Shown one piece after another: positions 39,970-52,021 of a stretch of DNA of 64,000 nucleotides. This stretch comes from Bullera alba (Eukaryota > Basidiomycota > Tremellomycetes > Tremellales > Bulleraceae): NCBI GenBank assembly GCA_001600095.1, contig BCIX01000002.1, positions 1,364,001 through 1,428,000 of the forward strand, written 5' to 3'. Position 1 is the first letter of the stretch. Each line of letters opens with the position of its first letter. The translations under genes and the position numbers were made by a program. The notes under the pieces are model-generated. The model was not told the origin of the DNA and ran no database searches. It saw only the letters and a program-made list of their open reading frames with translations.

Positions 39970-41860
39970 TTAGTCATCAGACTCCGACTGCTTCTTGAGC
40001 TGCTTGTCGATCAATTTAGTGATTCGATCGCCGCTGCGGAGTATGTAGGATGAGATTTGGTAGGGTGACCTGGTCGGGAGAGCCTTGATGAGAAATGGTA
40101 GGGCCCCGGTCTTGGTTTTGTGGATATGGAGGTATCTACAGCGGTGTCAGCTTGTTACCAATGGTCATTAGGGATCCTTATACTGACTTGGCGACTACGA
40201 GCTCCTCCGCAAGACTCCACCAAGTACTCAAGTCCTTTTTCTGTCTATTGAGTGCAGCGCGTAAGGCTGCGAAGCTGTTCCTGACCATCTTGACCAGGAG
40301 GGGTTTGGCTCCATACCATCCGTCCGCCGCCGCCTTGGCGTCTGCTTTGGGCATCAGCGATCATAAGCAGCAAGGACTCAACCTGCTTGAACACTCACAA
40401 AGAGCATTGCCGAATGCGGCCGTGTTGGCGTGGCCACCGTACTGGCCTTCACCCAGCACCAATTTGATTTCATCTTCCAAGGAGCTGCATTTGGCTTCCT
40501 GAACATTAATGGTCATTAATGGTTATTGGTGTGAATCTCGTATCGTCTACACACCTTGCCAAGAGCGGCGACCCATTCTGTGGCTTTCGCCCTGTTGTGG
40601 GCATCTGCCCAGAAACCTCGCTCATAGTCGATCGACTTGTAAACCGGAACCTCATTCTCGAACGTGATCTTGCCCTTGCAGACCTCTTTGGCGACTGTGG
40701 GAATGTCGGCTTGCCGACCGTGGGACTAGTGCCAGAAACGAAACTTCCCCTCAAGGAATCTGGAAAAGCAGGCTTGTCGACGGGGTCTGGTATCGGCATC
40801 CGTGCCCCAGGTCTTCATGCCCCAAACTAGGTCGAGGAGAAGGTCAGCAAGACATTACTGAACATTAGGGGTCATTAGAACACTCACGCATCGACATGCA
40901 CATGAAATATTCGTCTACTCCTTCTCGTGGCAGGTTCTTGCCATCCTTGCGAAAACCGTGACGCTCCCGGCACCTGGCAATGAGGTCCGAGGCAGAGAGT
41001 TCGAAGATCTACAAACCCGCATTAGTAAAAATTCGTCGCCGGCACATGTATGACTGTACTCTACTCACGTCCATGGTCTCCTTGATGCAAAACAGAATCC
41101 TCTCCTTTTGCTTGGCCGTGTGAATGTTTCTATTTTCTCCATTCGCCCCACGGCGGGACCCCTCAACCTTACGCTTAGCAGCTACAGGGCGACATTCACA
41201 TAAGCACTGGCGCCAGTGATGACACTTAATGATCATTAACTCACCGTAAACCTTAGCCAGGTTGTCAAAGTGCTCGTGTTCTTCTTTTGACAGTCGCTTG
41301 TAGATGGTCTGCTCGATCAGACGGTAAAGCTTGGTTTTCAAGTCTGCCAGAGTCGGGAGGTGAGGCATGACTCTCCCTGACTCTCATTAGTGAAAAGACC
41401 GATAAGGCGAATCTTCAACTCACCCAAATCCATCAGCACGACAGCTTCAAACCAATCACCGCTCTTGGTGACCGCCCTCTTCACCTCGAGGCAGTGCCTT
41501 AGGATTCATTAATGACTCTTCTATCACTGGATCACTGAACTACTCACCTTATCTCCTTGACGGAGAGGCCAGATGGTGCGAACATGCGAGTGATACTGCT
41601 CTCAACCATTGGCAGCAGAATGCTGTCCAAATCGGGGATCTTGCGGCTGGCTTGCCATGCAGCAATGGAGTAGGCTGTATTTGGTACCCTTGCAAAGGAC
41701 AGGTAGTTACTGAGGTTCACCAAGTTTTCCTTGACGAGGGAAGGTAGCGACCTGACTGGGGCTTAGCGCGAACGCGACATCAACAACGTTTGGCTCACCT
41801 GCGACTGGGAAAGTGGTCGATGGGCTGCATGTCGGAGGTTGGAATCTCCATAGCGTCCAT
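39970..41860 (-). CDS. Uncharacterised multi-exon protein, accessory gene 1
   Basis: About ten exons join in frame from MDAMEIPTSDMQPIDHFPSR to KLIDKQLKKQSESDD. Recognisable stretches in order: LPSLVKENLVNLSNYLSFAR, LPMVESSITRMFAPSG, VTKSGDWFEAVVLMDLG, IEQTIYKRLSKEEHEHFDNL, HTAKQKERILFCIKETMD, IFELSASDLIARCRERHGFR, VPVYKSIDYERGFWADAHN, LVKMVRNSFAALRAALN, PFLIKALPTRSPYQISSYIL. It is helical and soluble, without signal peptide or membrane segment, and I do not recognise a family. One exon contains an in-frame TAG at 40726-40728. Either the gene is broken there, or an 87-nt intron with an unusual GTCGAC donor (about 40696-40782) removes it. Seven of about nine introns carry the TTAATGATCATTAA-like motif shared with the genes at 42533 and 48663. 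Confidence 0.6.
40147..41515 (-). repeat. Recurrent AT-rich intron motif, accessory gene 1
   Basis: Copies lie in introns around 40161-40172, 40503-40520, 40861-40878, 41018-41026, 41226-41240, 41384-41392 and 41505-41516 (plus-strand positions). Read on the gene strand they have the form CATTAATGAcCATTAATG, CTAATGAcCccTAATG, TTAATGATCATTAA or ACTAATGAg. Most sit within 25 bases of the 3' splice site; the copy at 41226 sits next to the donor. Confidence 0.7.
40726..40728 (-). other. In-frame TAG inside accessory gene 1
   Basis: The exon reads GKFRFWH-TAG-SHGRQADIP with good coding on both sides in the same frame. Removing 87 nt from a GTCGAC donor to a CCCACAG acceptor keeps the frame (TRP joined to LAKEVCKGKITFE) and takes out the stop. 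The donor is not of the usual GTGAGT/GTGCGT form. Confidence 0.55.
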
Positions 41861-42532
41861 GGTGATGCTGGGCAGTGGTCAGGAGAGGCGAGTAGTAGAA
41901 GAGAAGGAAGTGGGGAAAAGAAAGAGTGAGAGATGGAAATCATTAATGAATCCTTATGAGGATCATTAAGGAGGCTCGAGGCTGTGCACGGTGTCAGAGA
42001 TGGATCCGTGCGCTGCACACATCGTGAAGGGTCGTAGCTCTGACGAGGTGGTGATGGGCTGCGTCATCTGGAATTGTTACCCCTTGAAACCTCTAGGCCC
42101 AGGCTCAGTAAGACCGGGTGCACGAGCCGATCTTAAGGTTCATTAGGGTTACACGTATGCGGTCCCTCAGCCAGCCTCAGCCCACCTAGCCCATGCAGCG
42201 CTCGTTAGGTGGCAGCTCGATCGATCTAGATCGGTTCTTGACACTCGATCAGGGGTCACCCCACGATCGAGATACAGCTACGATCCAGATTGACAAAGAG
42301 AGGGCTGCAGCCGTGAGCCCGGTATGGAGGGGCTGTTAGCCCCATGTCGATGGGCTCATCGATCATCTGAGGTAAGGGATTGGAGAAGCCTATCATGTGC
42401 AAGGGTAAGTCCTGCGTACTGGAGTAGACTGGTGCATTCGTGTGTACAACACGTCGATGCAATGCTTGCTGCTAAATCACTAATAACTCAACTAATGAAT
42501 CCTTGCTTGGTATCCTGCTGTAGTCACGATGT
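41861..42532. other. Intergenic between accessory genes 1 and 2
   Basis: About 670 bases holding the promoter of accessory gene 1 (start 41860) and the 3' region of accessory gene 2. Copies of the shared motif occur at 41941-41971 (CATTAATGA...ATCATTAAG), 42129-42137 (TTCATTAGG) and 42489-42500 (ACTAATGAATCC). Local short palindromes occur in 42210-42250 (ATCGATCTAGATCG). No gene supported. Confidence 0.5.
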
Positions 42533-44221
42533 TCAATGACCGCGTCCACTCCTCTTGGGATAGACACTTTCTCGAGCCGACTTGTTGCGATACTTCGCTG
42601 CCTCCTTCTCATGGTCGAACTCGCCGACATCCTCCTGTCGAGTGCGCTTAGTGGTCTTGAGGGTTCCAACGACACCGAACTTGGGTGCGCCTGACCATGC
42701 TGTTTGTGGAAAAGGTCTTGCCGCTAGCAGCGGCTCTGTGATGTGTTTCACCGTACCCCCCCGGATCATATCGTACATGAGCGCTGGTGGGACCAAGTAA
42801 TCGGTAACAGGCCCGAACAATCGCATCCATTCCGCCGGTGCGGTCTGTTCTCGGGGGCTACTATACCCGCTACCAGATGGGTTGGGAGAAGGAGGAATCA
42901 GGCCTCCGCCGTCGATGTGAGCGTATACAGCTTTGAAGAGGCTTTTGGCGTAGATCTCTGAGATGGTAATGATCATTAGTAATTCATAATGATATTGTGT
43001 CAAGACTTTGCTCACCGAAAGACTTTCGTTGTTGCGGGAACTGATGGTCGTACACGGCAGTGTTGAGTCCTACTCCCTCTCTCGTCGCTCCCGTCGCAGC
43101 GATCAGAATGACTTCGAGGACGTGTAAGGCGGCAGCTCCAAAACTGGGCGACACCTCGGCTACGGCGTAACAGTCCCACTCTTCGAACGGGCTGGTCGAC
43201 TTGGCCAGCGCGAGTCGAGGGTTGTTGCTGCAGCTGGGCGCGTCGTGGGTCCTCATCCTGTCCAGAAACATGTGGGTCATACCCACGTAGTGTTTCGAGC
43301 ATGGCGAAACGAGAACGTAGATCCCTTGCTCCTTGCTTCGTCGCGCCGGGGCGGAATCTTTGACGAGGGCCTTGACGGATACGAATGAACCCCCTCGAGC
43401 AGCACTAATGATCACGAGAAGGATTGGTAGGGTTCCTTACATGATCGCCGATACACTCACACTGAGAACGCTGCACGGAGCGCGGGAGCTTCCTTGAATA
43501 GCAAAGCGAGGAAGATAAGGAGGTAGTTCTCGCCATGAACGAGGCTGTGGTCGAGGAGCTGATCTATAGACGTTGTTTTTGCCTTGTTGCCCGCCGTCAG
43601 GCTGCCGTGGTCATCGACCTCCCATATGGCACCTCGGGATAGATGAGGGGAGTGTTCGAAGCCGAATATCACCGCTGGGAAGGCTTCTTTGGCGGCCATC
43701 TTGGTTTCTGCAGCTGTGTCAGCCAGTGGACACAATCATTAATGAAGCACTAGTAGTTCACTAGTGAATCCGATGCTAACTCACCGTCACTGATTTCAGC
43801 ATACTGCAAGTCGGCAAATTGCTTCAACTTGTCCACGCGGTGGTGCATAGCGGTCTTCTCGTCGTCCATGCTGGTTGCTGAAACGGTAGTGGTTGGGTCG
43901 ACTTCTCCTTTGGCTCGAGAGACGCCTGACGGAGGACCAGACGAGTTGCTTGATTCACTCGAGGAGGAGAGTTGTCGTTTCGTGGTATTGGCTGAGGCGG
44001 CGGGTGAAGGCGTTTGCGCCGCATTACTGATGGTAGCCTTCGAGTCATACGTCAGCTGGGAGCTAGGGGAAAGAGTCATTGATGCTCACAGGCATCGGTT
44101 GTTGGAGTAGAGCGGTGTAGCGATTCCCTTTACCCATGGAGGCTTTGGATCCTTTTGTAGTGGGGACATTGGGTTGCTTGGGAGCGAGGAGCTTGGGGTC
44201 GTGAGGATTGTTCCAGCCCAT
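42533..44221 (-). CDS. GIY-YIG nuclease-domain protein, accessory gene 2
   Basis: Five exons join from MGWNNPHDPKLLAPKQ to YPKRSGRGH. Residues ~1-130 are Ser/Thr/Pro-rich and disordered. A helical domain follows (FPAVIFGFEHSPHLSRGAIW, NYLLIFLALLFKEAPALRAA). From about residue 244 a GIY-YIG nuclease fold is visible: GIYVLVSPCSKHYVG (GIY and YVG ten residues apart), MFLDRMRTH (expected catalytic Arg), EEWDCYAVAEV, LHVLEVILIAATGA (metal-binding Glu) and GVGLNTAVYD (conserved Asn). All key positions are present, so it may be active. The C-terminal part (WMRLFGPVTDYLVPPALMYD) is unfamiliar and ends in a Lys/Arg-rich tail. No reverse transcriptase, integrase or terminal repeats lie nearby, so a mobile-element origin is not shown. 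Three of four introns carry the shared palindromic motif. Confidence 0.7.
42964..43775 (-). repeat. Recurrent AT-rich intron motif, accessory gene 2
   Basis: Copies at 42966-42990 (gene strand ATTACTAATGATCATTACC), 43403-43414 (GTGATCATTAG, which includes the 3' splice site) and 43736-43770 (TTCACTAGTGAA plus TTCATTAATGA). The first intron has only a near match (TCATTGATG). Confidence 0.65.
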
Positions 44222-44577
44222 GATGAAGGGAGGCTGTCCGTTGTATGAAAGGGGTATGGGAAGGAGGAGGCGCTGATGGAAGACGGAGAAGGTGATGGGA
44301 ATTCATCTTAGTGATCACTAATGTTCAACTAATGATTAGGTTAATGGTCTGAGCGTCGAAGGTGGACCTCCACAGCGGGATCAATTACACCGTATCAGAA
44401 ATCACGCGCGCGCTGCCTTGGTGCCACAAACCTTTCCAACAGGTCTATGCAAGTAATGCGCTCAAGCATAGATGTCCTCGTCGGGACACCGAGCATGCCG
44501 GAAAAGGTAGTGGAATGAGCGCTGCATCCCGGTCTACGAATGAGTGTTGAACAGCCGGAAGCAAAACCTATTGAGTT
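44222..44577. other. Intergenic: promoter of GIY-YIG gene, ERG25 3' region
   Basis: About 355 bases. The motif family recurs at 44307-44340 as CTTAGTGATCACTAATG followed by ACTAATGATTAGG, 85-120 bases upstream of the GIY-YIG gene start. This matches the position of motif copies upstream of accessory genes 1 and 3. Confidence 0.5.
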
Positions 44578-46021
44578 TTCGTCTTGGTTCCCATCAACAA
44601 CTCTCTCTCGGCGATGAGACCCTCCCTTTCTGCCTTTTCCAACTCTTCCCTCTCCACTCGGGCACGGTCGCTGGCCTTGGCATTGCGGACCTTGGCGCGG
44701 TAGGCGTGGTACTGAGAGGCAAGTTAGCGCTTCAGAGTTGAAATACATTCTCGCTTAAGTCACCTTCTGATCGGTTCCGAGCATCCAGTCCCAAACTACA
44801 CAAAAAGGTCAGCATGGACTCCAGCATAGCAACGGAGCAAGACATCCGCCGAAAGCTTGTCGCGAAGCAGCCGCTGCAGGAATATAGCTGTCAGCCATAG
44901 GACGACAGCAAAGCAAAGACACGAGGAACTTACGAAAAGGCTTGATGATGGTAATCGTGATGATCGGCTCCAGCCCAGAATGGGATGAATGTCCTCAAAC
45001 TCCAAGGGAAGTCGTAGCCGGAATGAGCGTCGACAGCCTGGAACAGCCGCAGACTGATCCAAATGTAAACGGTAAGGATGTGAAGGTCGTTTCGGAAGAG
45101 ACAATAGAGGAATGGACCAGAAATTGTGCCTTGAGCCAGGATGAGGACTTCGAGAGGGTGAGCATACTCGGCCGCCTGCGAAATTGGTCAAATCCGATGA
45201 CAGTTTAGATCGCTATGACTCACCAAGCCAATCGGAGCAGAGTAGGTATGGTGCAACTACACAGGACGTTAGTCGGACGAACGTCGGACATGTCATGGTA
45301 CGCTCGGAGATGCGATGACGCAGGACTCACCTTGTGTATATGCTTGTAAAGGTACTTGGTGTGCAGAGCTCGATGAGCCCAGAAGTGGAACATGTCCTCG
45401 AAGAAGAAGAAGAGTGTGATCTGGGCCGCCATCAACCAAACTGGCGAAAACGGCACCTCGTATGTCGACATTCCAAAGTAGCAGCAAATCGGGTGGAACG
45501 CGTAGATCAAAGGGAGCTCGCAGGTGAAGTGGGTGAGGAGGACGACCTTGGTGCAGTGCCAGATCTCAGCGTTGGACACTGTCTTGTTGGGCTGGATCTT
45601 CCACTGTCGGAAGTATGGCATTCGGTCGATGATGAGCCAGGCTACAGAACGTCAGCTTCGACTCGTGTACCACTAGACTAATCTCTCACGAGCTGCTCGA
45701 CCAAAGTAAACGACCTGGCACCATGTCAGCGACGAATTTTAGGACAAAAGTGGCGGTCGTGCTTTCACCGCAGCACCTCGATCGGTTTAAGGCGCGACCA
45801 CTCACCTCATGCAACACGAACGACAAGAGTCCAGTAGCGAGGATGGGGTTGCCCATCCAGATGTAGTAGCTGGCCCAGGTCCTCTCCATCCAAGAAAGCT
45901 GGCTGAGCTCCATGCCACCGTAAAGAGCGTTGTGCGTCTCCGTCGCGTTCATGGTCTGGAGGTGCGAGGCGACAAAGGGGAAATAGTTGTCGAGCAGCTG
46001 CATCGCAGTGCTCTTCGACAT
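44578..46021 (-). CDS. ERG25: C-4 methylsterol monooxygenase (Erg25)
   Basis: An ER membrane di-iron oxygenase that removes C-4 methyl groups in ergosterol synthesis. The N-terminus MSKSTAMQLLDNYFPFVASH is followed by membrane helices and a 25-nt microexon (45690-45714, VVYFGRAA). The fatty-acid-hydroxylase histidine boxes are all present: HFWAHRALH, then HKxHH across an intron (YLYKHIHK/LHHTYSAPIGLAAEYAHP), then HDYHH. The motif SAPIGLAAEYAHPLE is typical of Erg25 rather than the sphinganine hydroxylase Sur2. The C-terminus is charged (RAKVRNAKASDRARVER) and ends KTKTQ. A TATATA stretch lies about 75 bases upstream and a possible sterol-response-like sequence about 280 bases upstream. Confidence 0.93.
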
Positions 46022-46437
46022 GATGGCGGAAAGGCGAAGTGATAGCTGTGCTGCCGTTGAACGTAGGTGTAAATGAGTGTCGGTGACGGACTGTATATAA
46101 GTGAATCGATACACGGGCCACTGTTTTAGGGAGCGCTTGTTTTTGGTCGCCGCAAAAAACGATCGTACCACGTACTCGTAACTTTACGATCCGCCCCGCC
46201 CGGATCGAACGCCCTGAGTGGCAAAACAACAACCGACGTGTCTATTTCAAATCAGGATCCTCGCGTGGAGACCGCGTGTGCTTGGACCGTTGGCAGGTGG
46301 GCGGATCGATATCGTATCACCGTTCTCTCTCGCTTCAATACAGGGCGTGTTGATGCAGCGAGCCATATGAGATCCATACATGACAGTGGGACGACTATCT
46401 GATCCACATCAACACGGCAACACCTCGTGCTCGACGG
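46022..46437. other. Intergenic: ERG25 promoter and KMO 3' region
   Basis: About 415 bases. On the ERG25 strand a TATATA element sits at about 46094-46099 and ATCCGCCCAC at 46297-46306. The latter is an 8/10 match to the ATCACCCCAC sterol regulatory element. No gene seen. Confidence 0.4.
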
Positions 46438-48345
<1,908 letters not shown>

Positions 48346-48662
48346 CTTGAGAGTATTGGCTCAGTGGAGAGAGGTGAGCGACAGTCTGAATAACAACACT
48401 ATCTCAATCGATCTTTATCTTTGACAGGATGACGATCGTCGAGATCGATTGTCTTCAGGCACGAACGGCCGATGCCGGAATTTTTAGCCCGTAGAGTCCC
48501 CGTCGATTCAGACAATCTCACTTGGACATGATGCATGACAGATATAAACGAGCGATACGCGAGGTTTCACAGAGAGAAGATGATACCCTAAAACGACAGT
48601 GATGTACGAACATTGCGAGCTGACACACTAAACGACAGTGATGGGAACATTGATGAACACTA
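48346..48662. other. Intergenic between KMO and accessory gene 3
   Basis: 317 bases: KMO promoter and 3' region of accessory gene 3. A short direct repeat, AAACGACAGTGATG, occurs at 48592-48605 and again at 48630-48643, about 38 bases apart. No gene seen. Confidence 0.45.
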
Positions 48663-50186
48663 CTAGATGTCGACCTGGTTGATCAGGTCTGCGATTCGGC
48701 GAAACTTCTTCGCAGTCTGCTTGTTCCCATCCTCCTCGGCGCTATCCGCGTAGACTCCGGCAAGCGTGCCCGCCTCGTGGACCTTCTTGACCTGCTCCAT
48801 GCTGAGAGAGATTACTTTGGCTTTTTTTGCACCAATCTCCTTCGGCCCATCTCCGACGTGCTCCTCTTTGACTGGGCGGTTGTAAACAACCTTTAGATCG
48901 GTGAAAGAACACCTGTTTTGGCCGCATGACTCGCACTTGGACCAGAACTGCGATCCCTCCTTCTTTACCAGGCACCACCAGGAACGGGTTTTGCAGTTTG
49001 CGCACCTGTCGTCTCCTGTCTTTCGGTGATATTTGCCAGACTCCCACTGTTTGAGCTGAGTTCTCATTAATGATCATTACTGGTTCACGCATAGAGCCGT
49101 ACTCACGATTCGGGCTGCCTTCTTGGGGTGGCGCTTAGTCATTGCCGCCATTTCGTCCTCCGTGTCGGGTTCCAACTCGTCCACTTGTCCAGTGGCTCCG
49201 TCTTCATCGCCAGACTCCTCTTCTCCAGTGTCCGACTTCTCTTCATACTTCGACCCCCTTTCATCATCCTCAGACTCGGTTTCATCTTTGTCTTCGCCTT
49301 CCTCTTCCATTTCCTCTTCGCCCTCGGAACTCTGACGCTCTTCTCCCTTTTCCTTGTCCGCCTTGGCAGATTTGGAGTGCGCTGCATCACGCTTCTCGAC
49401 ACCTGAGCTGGTAGTCTCGTTGTTAAACTCGCCGAATTTTCGCTTGCGAAAGTACTAGTCCTTAATGATCAGTAATGTCCACAAGTGATTTGGTAGTGGC
49501 ACTGCACCCACATCGTCGCGCATCGCCCTTCTTCCCTTGGCTTTGACTGGAACTACCTCTTCGCTAGACCCGTGCGAAGGGAGTTCTATTGAAGAGTCGT
49601 CAGGGTCGGTAGCGTTGTCTGGGGCTGGCTCTGGCGCCGGGGCTGGTGCCACACTAGTGACCTGGAGCTAATGATCATTAATGATGCTGACTGCGCGTCC
49701 ATTCTGACTACTCACCTCATCGTAGAGTTGTAGTGGCGCGGTTCCGTAGTCTTCTCCCGATTTCTTCAGACCTCTTCGATATTTCTGGGTGCGGTCGAAT
49801 AGTACGACGGCAGTGGGGATGTTTCTCCCGTAGATGTCCGACTCCTTCCTCATCTTGTTTTTGAGCTGCTCGGCAGCTTGATAGAGCTTTTTAGTGTTGC
49901 TCACAGCCCAGTATCTCGGAGCGAGGAACACGGCGAGCGATCGCTGATGCTCTCTCTTCTGCTTGGAGTCTAGCTTCTTCAGGTCTAAGCCAAGTTCGGT
50001 CCAGATCTCGGCGAATTCTTCCTCCTTTATCTCTCCGTGCTCATGCGCTTCTAGGATCATCGCGTGAAACCACGCTTGATTGTTGACGTGCGTATGGGCC
50101 TTTTTGGGGAGATATTCGCAGTTCTTGGTCATGGACGCTCTCTCAGATGCGCTCTTTGAGAAGAGGATTTGGTACAGAGACGACAT
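48663..50186 (-). CDS. Uncharacterised protein with cysteine-rich zinc-binding region, accessory gene 3
   Basis: Four exons join from MSSLYQILFSKSASERASMT to KKFRRIADLINQVDI. The N-terminal ~130 residues are helical (NNQAWFHAMILEAHEHGEIK, KREHQRSLAVFLAPRYWAV, TKKLYQAAEQLKNKMRK). A Pro/Ala linker and a long acidic region follow (EEEMEEEGEDKDETESEDDE, near 49210-49320), with a KRHPKK basic patch. The last exon holds a Cys cluster: CANCKTRSWWCLVKKEG, then CESCGQNRC, i.e. CxxC ... CxxC with extra Cys, a probable zinc-binding unit. No family recognised. All three introns and the 5' flank carry the palindromic motif seen in accessory genes 1 and 2. The phrase WFHAMILEAH recalls WFEAVVLMD of accessory gene 1, possibly a distant relation. 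Confidence 0.6.
49064..49685 (-). repeat. Recurrent AT-rich intron motif, accessory gene 3
   Basis: Copies in all three introns: 49064-49080 (gene strand GTAATGATCATTAATGA), 49462-49477 (CATTACTGATCATTAAG) and 49668-49685 (ATCATTAATGATCATTAG). Each ends 6-8 bases before the 3' splice AG, where the branch site is expected. Confidence 0.75.
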
Positions 50187-50419
50187 GACTGTTGACACTG
50201 TTGAAGACAATATGCGACAGAGATGATTAATGAAACACAAGTGTTGGAGAAAGGAAAGTGAATTCAAGAATGATGTCTGACGATTTTAACATTCACATGC
50301 ATGCGGACACCGAGAGGTCAAAGCGGTCCAAGAGGTCAAAGCGGTCCAAGAGGTCAAAGCGGTACGAGAGGGCCGTGCGTATGTACATGCATATTGCTGC
50401 GAGGGTATTGATACATGAC
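50187..50419. other. Short intergenic region with motif copy and 18-bp tandem repeat
   Basis: 233 bases between accessory gene 3 (start 50186, minus) and the HEM3 stop. It has ATTAATGA at 50225-50232, 39 bases upstream of accessory gene 3, and a three-unit 18-bp repeat. Confidence 0.5.
50315..50368. repeat. 18-bp tandem repeat, three units
   Basis: The unit AGGTCAAAGCGGTCCAAG occurs at 50315-50332 and 50333-50350 identically, and at 50351-50368 with two changes near its end. It lies just beyond the HEM3 stop codon, in its 3' UTR or the promoter of accessory gene 3. Confidence 0.9.
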
Positions 50420-52021
50420 CTATTGGCCAGCCAAAGTCTGAATGAGCCCCTGCAATCCAACATGCTCGTCCCTAGATTGCGTATCCGACGAGTTGTCCTG
50501 AATCTCTTTCCGTGATCGCTCCAGAGCCCTCTCGAAGTCCCTTCTCTCCCTCTCTCTTCTGATCCTACCGACCTCCTCCAGGATCTCCTTTCCACCAGTC
50601 TCCTTGATCTCCTGGGCACAGATCTCGCCCCATCGCTCCGCTTCCTGGTAGTTCCTGACGATGACTGGCGGGGGAGCAAAGACAACCTGTTCCGCGCCGT
50701 CCAACGAGGTGACACACGCGCGCAGCGTCATACGTGCTCGCCGAGGTCGCAGAGGCGGTAATGGCTTGACTATGTTGAACGCCTTGAAGTCGGATGGTAG
50801 GTCTATTGGCGTGTTGGGTGCGAAAACCGATGGTGTGGAGGGTTCCGAAACGGGCAACGAGTGTGCCGCGTCGACAATTCCGGAAAACCAAAGCATGGGC
50901 GAATCCTCTTGGATGTTGCCGAATGTCTGCGAAGCGAAGATCTCATCCCTCTCGTTGTTGCCATCGCCTTCAGTAGGGTCCAGCTCTTCCAGCTCCGATT
51001 CCACTCCAACAGGCACACTGCATCCACCTTCTAAAACCCTCAAACAGCCCCTCTCGGCTCCACAGCGCCATTCCGTCGGCCAGTGTCCGATCCCACGCAA
51101 TGTCTCCCTCACTCTCGCATCTCCCGACCTGATCTCCACACCTAGCGCGCCCTGCCCGACCGCGTGATATAGCTCCGGCGAGCCGATTGGCGATGTGACT
51201 CGGTGAGCAGAGCCAAGACGGGTCAAGCCGGATATGGCCAAGATGAGAGCAGCAAAGTTGGACTCTGGCTTGTCGAGCTTGGTCAATCGGGTGTTGAGGT
51301 TCCCTCTCATGTCCTCGAACACCAATTTTGGGAACGCCCTCTTCAGCTGGGCGACTCGCCTGACACTGCCCGTGCCCACGACCGATCCATCCGGCAGGTC
51401 CTCGAGCGTCTTGTAGTCCAAACCCTGCTTCACCACCAACGCATCCCTCGGATCCTCTCGCTTGAGCATACAGGCGATCTCACATCCCCCCTTCAGCGTC
51501 GTGGGCACGTCCTTTAGACTATGTATCAGGATGTCGAAACCGCCATTCATCAACCTCGCCTCCAGTTCGTCGGTCCATAGCGATTTGGCGGGTTGTTGCT
51601 GGGAATATGGGGTGAGGAGATGCAATGGTGTCTGCTGGTTTCGATCTCCAACCGTCGTCATCCACTCGACCTCGAATGAGCACCGCCTGTGTAGCGCGGA
51701 CAACTCGTCTGCCACCATGTGCGTCTGTATCAGGGCCAAATTCGACTTTCGGGTGCCGAGGACGAAGGAAGTGGCAGGTCTCGACGCAATCTCCTCCTCT
51801 TCTGAGATCGTGGTAGCAGGAAAGCCGTAGACGTTGTCTGCGGCATTGGAGACGGAGGGCGTGGAGGGAGGGTTGATGTTGTACTGGGCGGCAGAGGTGG
51901 TGTACGTGCGGTTCAAGACGTGCGGAGGGATAACGGGTGCTACTGCAGATCGATCCTTGGCCGTAGTATTGGTTGTGTGCGGACACGACGAAGACGAGCG
52001 GGCAGCATTGAGATCGGTCAT
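50420..52021 (-). CDS. HEM3: Porphobilinogen deaminase (hydroxymethylbilane synthase)
   Basis: The third enzyme of haem synthesis, joining four porphobilinogens into hydroxymethylbilane. It is one uninterrupted 533-codon exon, notable in this intron-rich window. Family motifs: [50 protein letters not shown] followed by [46 protein letters not shown] and [11 protein letters not shown], where the Cys should hold the dipyrromethane cofactor. It is much longer than bacterial or yeast enzymes (about 310-330 aa). There is an N-terminal extension of ~80 Ser/Thr/Pro-rich residues, an insert of ~80 residues after the cofactor Cys ([18 protein letters not shown]), and a charged helical C-terminus ([20 protein letters not shown]). 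Confidence 0.95.
   Translation of the reverse strand: MTDLNAARSSSSCPHTTNTTAKDRSAVAPVIPPHVLNRTYTTSAAQYNINPPSTPSVSNAADNVYGFPATTISEEEEIASRPATSFVLGTRKSNLALIQTHMVADELSALHRRCSFEVEWMTTVGDRNQQTPLHLLTPYSQQQPAKSLWTDELEARLMNGGFDILIHSLKDVPTTLKGGCEIACMLKREDPRDALVVKQGLDYKTLEDLPDGSVVGTGSVRRVAQLKRAFPKLVFEDMRGNLNTRLTKLDKPESNFAALILAISGLTRLGSAHRVTSPIGSPELYHAVGQGALGVEIRSGDARVRETLRGIGHWPTEWRCGAERGCLRVLEGGCSVPVGVESELEELDPTEGDGNNERDEIFASQTFGNIQEDSPMLWFSGIVDAAHSLPVSEPSTPSVFAPNTPIDLPSDFKAFNIVKPLPPLRPRRARMTLRACVTSLDGAEQVVFAPPPVIVRNYQEAERWGEICAQEIKETGGKEILEEVGRIRRERERRDFERALERSRKEIQDNSSDTQSRDEHVGLQGLIQTLAGQ

Noticed and set aside
39970..44221. Accessory genes 1 and 2 as parts of a transposon
   Set aside because: No reverse transcriptase, tyrosine recombinase, DDE transposase motifs, terminal inverted repeats or target-site duplications could be seen.
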